Shown piece after piece: positions 7,013 to 10,274 of a stretch of DNA of 10,274 bases. The stretch's first letter is position 1; each line of letters opens with the position of its first letter. Where the stretch lies: assembly GCA_964643255.1 (NCBI GenBank), contig CAZXSM010000072.1:1-10274 (forward strand), written 5' to 3'. This stretch comes from JAAYRG01 sp964643255 (GTDB taxonomy: Bacteria > Bacillota > Clostridia > Lachnospirales > Lachnospiraceae). The notes under the pieces were generated by a model. It had not been told where the DNA came from, searched no databases, and saw only the letters and a list, made by a program, of their open reading frames with translations. A program made the translations under genes and the position numbers.

Positions 7013-7372
7013 TTATTCAATGGTTTTTGTAGCTACAACATTTACACCTGTACCTAATATATCTTTCACTACAAGATCTCCAACCATAACAGGAGCCTTT
7101 AGGGTTGTTTTATTAATAACATCCATAGCTTCAAATATTTTACCCTTAGGAATTGGCTCCTGGGTTTTTACAGGTAAGAGTCTATGGTCACTGCCTTCTA
7201 ACTTTACAGTAGTAGTTAGTAGTCTAGTAGGGGCAGTAAGTTCCTTCTCAGCATATACTTGCCCCCTTTTGCACTGGTTTCCTTCAACTAACCAACCAGA
7301 TTCACTAGTTTTAATTACTTCTAAGTGACATCCTATTGGACATGTAATACATATCAAATTGATTTTTTCCAT
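7013..7372 (-). CDS. Small four-cysteine DUF1667 (COG3862) protein of the G3P-oxidising operon
   Basis: This 119-residue cytoplasmic protein has Cys 8, 11, 15 and 34 in CxxCxxxC...C spacing, with the conserved 'CITCPIGCHLEV' and 'GNQCKRGQVYAEKEL' segments. This suggests an Fe-S cluster, probably [4Fe-4S], though that has not been shown here. The C-terminal half (from ~65) has 'VKTQEPIPKGKIFEAMDVIN', typical of DUF1667. It is the last gene of the operon. Its ATG overlaps the stop of the preceding oxidoreductase by one base (TAATG), and GGAGG (7380-7384) stands 7 nt upstream. By position it takes the place that the Fe-S subunit GlpC has in GlpABC, but it is unrelated in size and lacks GlpC's ferredoxin-like layout. 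The inferred role is passing electrons between the two flavoproteins and an acceptor. Confidence 0.87.
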   Translation of the reverse strand: MEKINLICITCPIGCHLEVIKTSESGWLVEGNQCKRGQVYAEKELTAPTRLLTTTVKLEGSDHRLLPVKTQEPIPKGKIFEAMDVINKTTLKAPVMVGDLVVKDILGTGVNVVATKTIE

Positions 7373-8634
7373 TAGTTTGCCTCCTTTACCTCTATAGTCA
7401 AAGTATCAAAATCTTTATCCATTAACAAGGTCTTATCTAAGAGCAAATGTTCCATTTCACCTGGAGCTAAATGCCTTTTCTTGTATTCCTTTATTGTTTC
7501 ACCATCTGCTTTAACAACCAACTTAGCATCTTTATAAACCTTTGAAACCCTTAAGAATATATCTAGTTTGTCTTCTAGGTCTTCCGTATTAACCTTATGT
7601 GGAATTATGTAATTTACCCCATCCTTAGGCATAGTTTCAAAGGACTTGCCAGTTTGAGATAGGCCTTTTTTTACATATTTGGCTGCATTTTTACCAGCTC
7701 TCTCACTTTCTTGGGAGACGAAGTCTACAAGGTCGTGAACATGGACCACATTTCCGCAGGCAAATATTCCATCAACTGATGTTTCCATACTTTCTGTAAC
7801 GTAAGGTCCCTTAGTGCGGGGATCAATTTTGATGCCTGCATTTTCAGATAATTCATTTTCAGGTATTAAACCAACGGAGTAGAGAACAGTATCGCATTCG
7901 AGGTCAAACTCTGTTCCAGGAATAGGTTTAAAATTGTCATCTACCTGAGCTATAGTTACTTCCTCTACCCTATCTTTGCCTCTTATATCTGTGATGGTAT
8001 GGCTTAAATACAGGGGAATGTCAAAATCATTTAGGCACTGTACTATGTTTCTGTTTAGGCCTCCAGAATAGGGCATAATCTCAGCAACAGCTAGAACTTC
8101 TGCCCCTTCAAGGGTTAACCTTCTTGCCATAATAAGACCTATATCACCGGAACCAAGGATAACGACTTTCTTACCAACCATATATCCTTCCATATTAATG
8201 TATCTTTGAGCTGTACCGGCTGTAAATATGCCAGAAGGTCTAGTTCCTGGAGTTCCTATAGCACCAGCTGTCCGTTCCCTACAACCCATAGTTAGTATAA
8301 CTGCTTTGGCTTGGATTAATAGGTATCCTTCTTCTTGGCTGATTGCGTGTATGGTCTTGTCTTCTGATAAGGATAGGACCATAGTATTTAACTTATATTC
8401 TATATTTAAGTCTTCTAGTTCCTCGATAAAGCGATCTGCATATTCAGGTCCAGTTAATTCTTCCTTGAAGAAATGAAGACCGAAACCGTTATGAATACAC
8501 TGCTGTAATATTCCACCTAGCTCCATGTCTCTTTCAATTACAAGGATGCTATCTATACCATTATTTTTAGCCTCTATAGCAGCTGCCAAGCCTGCTGGCC
8601 CACCGCCAATTATAACAATATCATAATGTGTCAT
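7372..8634 (-). CDS. FAD/NAD-dependent pyridine nucleotide oxidoreductase of the G3P operon
   Basis: This 420-residue soluble flavoprotein is of the Pyr_redox_2 type (COG0446-like). The FAD motif is GGGPAG (10-15). The central NAD(P)-binding motif GSGDIG spans 161-166 in 'KKVVILGSGDIGLIMARR', and the second FAD-contact segment 'TSVDGIFACGNV' spans 285-296. There is no CxxC redox disulfide, so it is not a thioredoxin or dihydrolipoamide reductase. The lone Cys 46 in 'GILQQCIHNGFG' belongs to a block I recall as conserved in this subfamily. GGGAGGT at 8639-8645 overlaps the end of the preceding gene, 10 bases separate the two, and the next gene overlaps by one base. In GlpABC this position is held by GlpB. 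Here the extra NAD domain suggests that electrons from glycerol 3-phosphate go to or from NAD(P), which is an inference. The substrate is unproven. Confidence 0.88.
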   Translation of the reverse strand: MTHYDIVIIGGGPAGLAAAIEAKNNGIDSILVIERDMELGGILQQCIHNGFGLHFFKEELTGPEYADRFIEELEDLNIEYKLNTMVLSLSEDKTIHAISQEEGYLLIQAKAVILTMGCRERTAGAIGTPGTRPSGIFTAGTAQRYINMEGYMVGKKVVILGSGDIGLIMARRLTLEGAEVLAVAEIMPYSGGLNRNIVQCLNDFDIPLYLSHTITDIRGKDRVEEVTIAQVDDNFKPIPGTEFDLECDTVLYSVGLIPENELSENAGIKIDPRTKGPYVTESMETSVDGIFACGNVVHVHDLVDFVSQESERAGKNAAKYVKKGLSQTGKSFETMPKDGVNYIIPHKVNTEDLEDKLDIFLRVSKVYKDAKLVVKADGETIKEYKKRHLAPGEMEHLLLDKTLLMDKDFDTLTIEVKEAN

Positions 8635-8644
8635 CTTTACCTCC

Positions 8645-10087
8645 CTATTCCTTGGTTTGTCCTGTTAAGATATAAGCATCAGAACTATCATAAGGAATAT
8701 CTACCCAGTCACACTTAAGTTCTCTTGCTAGTATCTCGACTACTCTAGGACCACAAAAGCCTCCCTGACATCTACCTGTACCAGGCCTAACCCTATTCTT
8801 AACTCCTTTAACAGTATGTGCTCCAGCACTTCTATGAATGGAGTCTACTATTTCGGCTTCTGTAACAATTTCGCACCGACATATAACATTTCCATAAGCA
8901 GGGTTTTCCTTAATTAAGTCTGCCTGTTCTTGTGGTGACAACTTGTTAAAACGGACAACCTTTCTTCTTCTAGGGTTGAAGTCTTGTTTTTCTTCTAGGC
9001 CCCCTGAGATTTCATCAACTAGACCTACAACATGTTTAGCAACTGCAGGAATAGAAGAAAGGCCAGGTGATTCGAAACCACCCACGTCTATAAAGCCTTG
9101 TGAATCTTCTGCTTGACCAATAATAAAGTCTCCTATATTACTAGAGGCTCTAAGACCAGCAAATGTACGGATTGATTTATTAAAAGGGATATTTGGACAA
9201 GCACGAAGGGCAGATTCTTTAACAAAGTCTAGCCTGTCTGCTTGGGCTGATACATCATCTTTATCATCAATATAGTTTGAATCAGGACCGATTAGGAAGT
9301 TGCCATCTACTGTTGGAACAATTAAGACACCCTTTCCTGATTCATTAGGGGTTTGAAATATTATGTGGTTTACTAAGTCTTTAACAGAATTATCTAAGAC
9401 ATAGTAATTCCCCTTTCTTGGTTTTATACTATAAGTAGGTTTAGCAACCATATTGTGGATTTTGTCTGCAAACACTCCTGCACAATTGATTACAAGTCTT
9501 GTATTAAAATCTCCTTTGCTAGTAATAACCTTATAAATGCTATTTTCTTTTTCTATATCCTTAACTTCAGTTTCTAACTTTAATTCTACTCCATTGTCTA
9601 TTGCGTTTTCTGCTAAAGCTACAGACAACTCCCATGGATTAATAATACCAGCACTAGGTGCGTATAGGGCACACTTAGCCTCTGAGCTGATATTGGGCTC
9701 CATAGCAAATAATTCATCTTGCTCTATAATACGAACTTGTGGAACCTTGTTTATAACAGCTCTTTCATGTAAATCTTCAAGAATTTTTATTTCATCATCA
9801 TTAAAAGCAATAACTAAAGAACCACAGCGCTCAAAAGTTACATCTAGTTCTTCACAGACCTGATCAAACATCTGATTGCCTGGAGCGTTGAACTTAGCTT
9901 TATTAGTTCCAGGCTCTGTATCATATCCTGCGTGAATAATTGCACTATTGGCAGAGGTGGTTTCAGTTGCAATGTCATTCTCTTTATCTAGCAAGAGAAT
10001 CTTTAGATTGTAACGTGATAACTCTCTTGCAATATAACTACCTGAGACGCCAGCTCCTATGATGATAATATCATGTATATTAGCCAT
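8645..10087 (-). CDS. glpA: GlpA-like FAD-dependent glycerol-3-phosphate dehydrogenase with C-terminal [2Fe-2S] domain
   Basis: This 480-residue protein probably oxidises sn-glycerol 3-phosphate to dihydroxyacetone phosphate. Its N-terminal DAO-fold FAD domain has GAGVSG (11-16), and Glu/Asp-rich 'LLLDKE' follows at 31-36. 'TTSANSAIIHAGYD' (43-56), 'RKGNYYVLD' and 'IRTFAGLRAS' (306-315) fit the GlpA/L-2-hydroxyglutarate oxidase family. Residues ~398-455 form a BFD-like domain with Cys 403, 405, 440 and 445 (CRCE...RCQGGFC), expected to hold [2Fe-2S]. The start is ATG 10087, set by AAAGGAG at 10094-10100 (6-nt spacing) and the usual position of the FAD motif; an upstream in-frame ATG at 10141 lacks both. 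E. coli GlpA is ~540 residues. The two downstream genes are close or overlapping, so all three proteins likely form one complex. The symbol rests on family and context; an L-2-hydroxyacid substrate remains possible. Confidence 0.85.
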   Translation of the reverse strand: MANIHDIIIIGAGVSGSYIARELSRYNLKILLLDKENDIATETTSANSAIIHAGYDTEPGTNKAKFNAPGNQMFDQVCEELDVTFERCGSLVIAFNDDEIKILEDLHERAVINKVPQVRIIEQDELFAMEPNISSEAKCALYAPSAGIINPWELSVALAENAIDNGVELKLETEVKDIEKENSIYKVITSKGDFNTRLVINCAGVFADKIHNMVAKPTYSIKPRKGNYYVLDNSVKDLVNHIIFQTPNESGKGVLIVPTVDGNFLIGPDSNYIDDKDDVSAQADRLDFVKESALRACPNIPFNKSIRTFAGLRASSNIGDFIIGQAEDSQGFIDVGGFESPGLSSIPAVAKHVVGLVDEISGGLEEKQDFNPRRRKVVRFNKLSPQEQADLIKENPAYGNVICRCEIVTEAEIVDSIHRSAGAHTVKGVKNRVRPGTGRCQGGFCGPRVVEILARELKCDWVDIPYDSSDAYILTGQTKE

Positions 10088-10093
10088 AAATAT

Positions 10094-10100
10094 CTCCTTT
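10094..10100 (-). promoter_or_regulatory. Ribosome binding site that decides the glpA start
   Basis: On the minus strand this reads AAAGGAG, 6 nt before ATG 10087. It falls inside the longer open frame that begins at 10141, and so argues for the shorter protein. Confidence 0.8.
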
Positions 10101-10111
10101 GTATATGGTTG

Positions 10112-10142
10112 AATTGTTAATTGATACGTCAATTTTAACATT
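10112..10142. repeat. Imperfect inverted repeat upstream of glpA (operator or leader hairpin)
   Basis: TTGA-TACG-TCAA (10121-10132) is flanked by further pairing GTTAA (10116-10120) and TTAAC (10135-10139), interrupted by two unpaired T bases. It lies 25-55 nt before the glpA start, so it may be an operator or a hairpin in the leader. It has no GC-rich stem or T run and is not a good terminator. It also fails the catabolite-response consensus, since its CG follows TG by three bases, not four. Confidence 0.4.
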
Positions 10143-10274
10143 AGATTTTTGCAAAGTAAAGATGGATATGACTTTAAAAGTAAGCAAGAAAGGGTGGATA
10201 GAATTAGAGTTTATGATATAATTATATAAACACTATTAGAGAAAGATCCAAAGAGCTTACTGGAGATTCAGAGT
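10143..10274. other. Region upstream of glpA with no supported gene
   Basis: No convincing coding region is seen on either strand to the window end. An AT palindrome (around 10218-10229) supplies a TATAAT on each strand (10217-10222 on +, 10221-10226 on -), which could be a -10 for the glp operon or for a rightward transcript leaving the window. Neither has a good -35 at 16-18 nt. The purine-rich end (from ~10230) could be the start of a leader or gene that lies outside. Confidence 0.4.

Noticed and set aside
10121..10134. Catabolite-response (cre) site upstream of glpA
   Set aside because: The CG is one base too close to the TG for the consensus on either strand.
10088..10141. 18-residue N-terminal extension of the GlpA-like protein from ATG 10141
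   Set aside because: A strong ribosome binding site lies inside it, right before ATG 10087, and the FAD motif then sits at its normal distance from the N terminus.
10162..10221. 20-codon open frame (start MDMTLKVSKKGW) as a leader peptide
   Set aside because: No good ribosome binding site and no codon run or attenuator nearby; such short frames are expected by chance.
10230..10274. Start of a T-box leader
   Set aside because: The purine-rich sequence with AGAGAAAG and TCAGAG is faintly suggestive, but no AGTA bulge, specifier loop or T-box core is visible before the window ends.

Overview
The window comes from an AT-rich, Gram-positive, anaerobe-type genome, most likely a Clostridia-class Firmicute. 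The pointers are strong AAGGAGG-type ribosome binding sites at short spacing, an anaerobic (Fe-S) glycerol-3-phosphate dehydrogenase type, a P3B magnesium ATPase, and a MacB-like exporter whose extracellular partner carries its own C-terminal membrane anchor. I cannot name a species from the sequence.

Layout, left to right. (1) Positions 1-1509 (+) hold the C-terminal part of an MgtA-type Mg2+ P-type ATPase; its N-terminal half, with the phosphorylated Asp, lies outside the window. (2) A perfect palindrome at 1549-1609 separates it from a convergent cold-shock protein gene (1616-1819, -). That gene has a good extended -10 promoter about 110 nt upstream of its start codon, so a long leader. 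(3) A divergent three-gene operon (2116-5903, +) encodes a LolD/MacB-type ABC ATPase, a secreted, membrane-anchored protein with Ig-like/CARDB-like domains, and a MacB/FtsX-type permease. The last two genes overlap, so the protein is probably a dedicated extracellular partner of the transporter. (4) A run of exactly 100 N (5904-6003) is a scaffold gap that starts directly after the permease stop codon. (5) An AEC-family carrier gene (6004-6963, +) has its start lost in the gap. (6) A tightly coupled operon on the minus strand (10087 down to 7013) encodes a GlpA-like FAD/Fe-S glycerol-3-phosphate dehydrogenase, a second FAD/NAD oxidoreductase and a small four-cysteine DUF1667 protein. Together they look like a soluble G3P-oxidising complex. 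(7) The last ~190 bases hold the operon's upstream region, with a hairpin/operator-like repeat and an AT palindrome but no supported gene.

Four starts were set by reading frame and ribosome binding sites. mgtA and the AEC carrier are open at their 5' ends, the permease starts at ATG 4524 rather than TTG 4518, and glpA starts at 10087 rather than 10141.

The most interesting item is the MacB-like operon, in which a C-terminally anchored, multi-domain Ig-like protein sits where a membrane-fusion protein is usual. The GlpA/oxidoreductase/DUF1667 module comes second. I found no CRISPR array, insertion sequence, phage gene, tRNA or rRNA.
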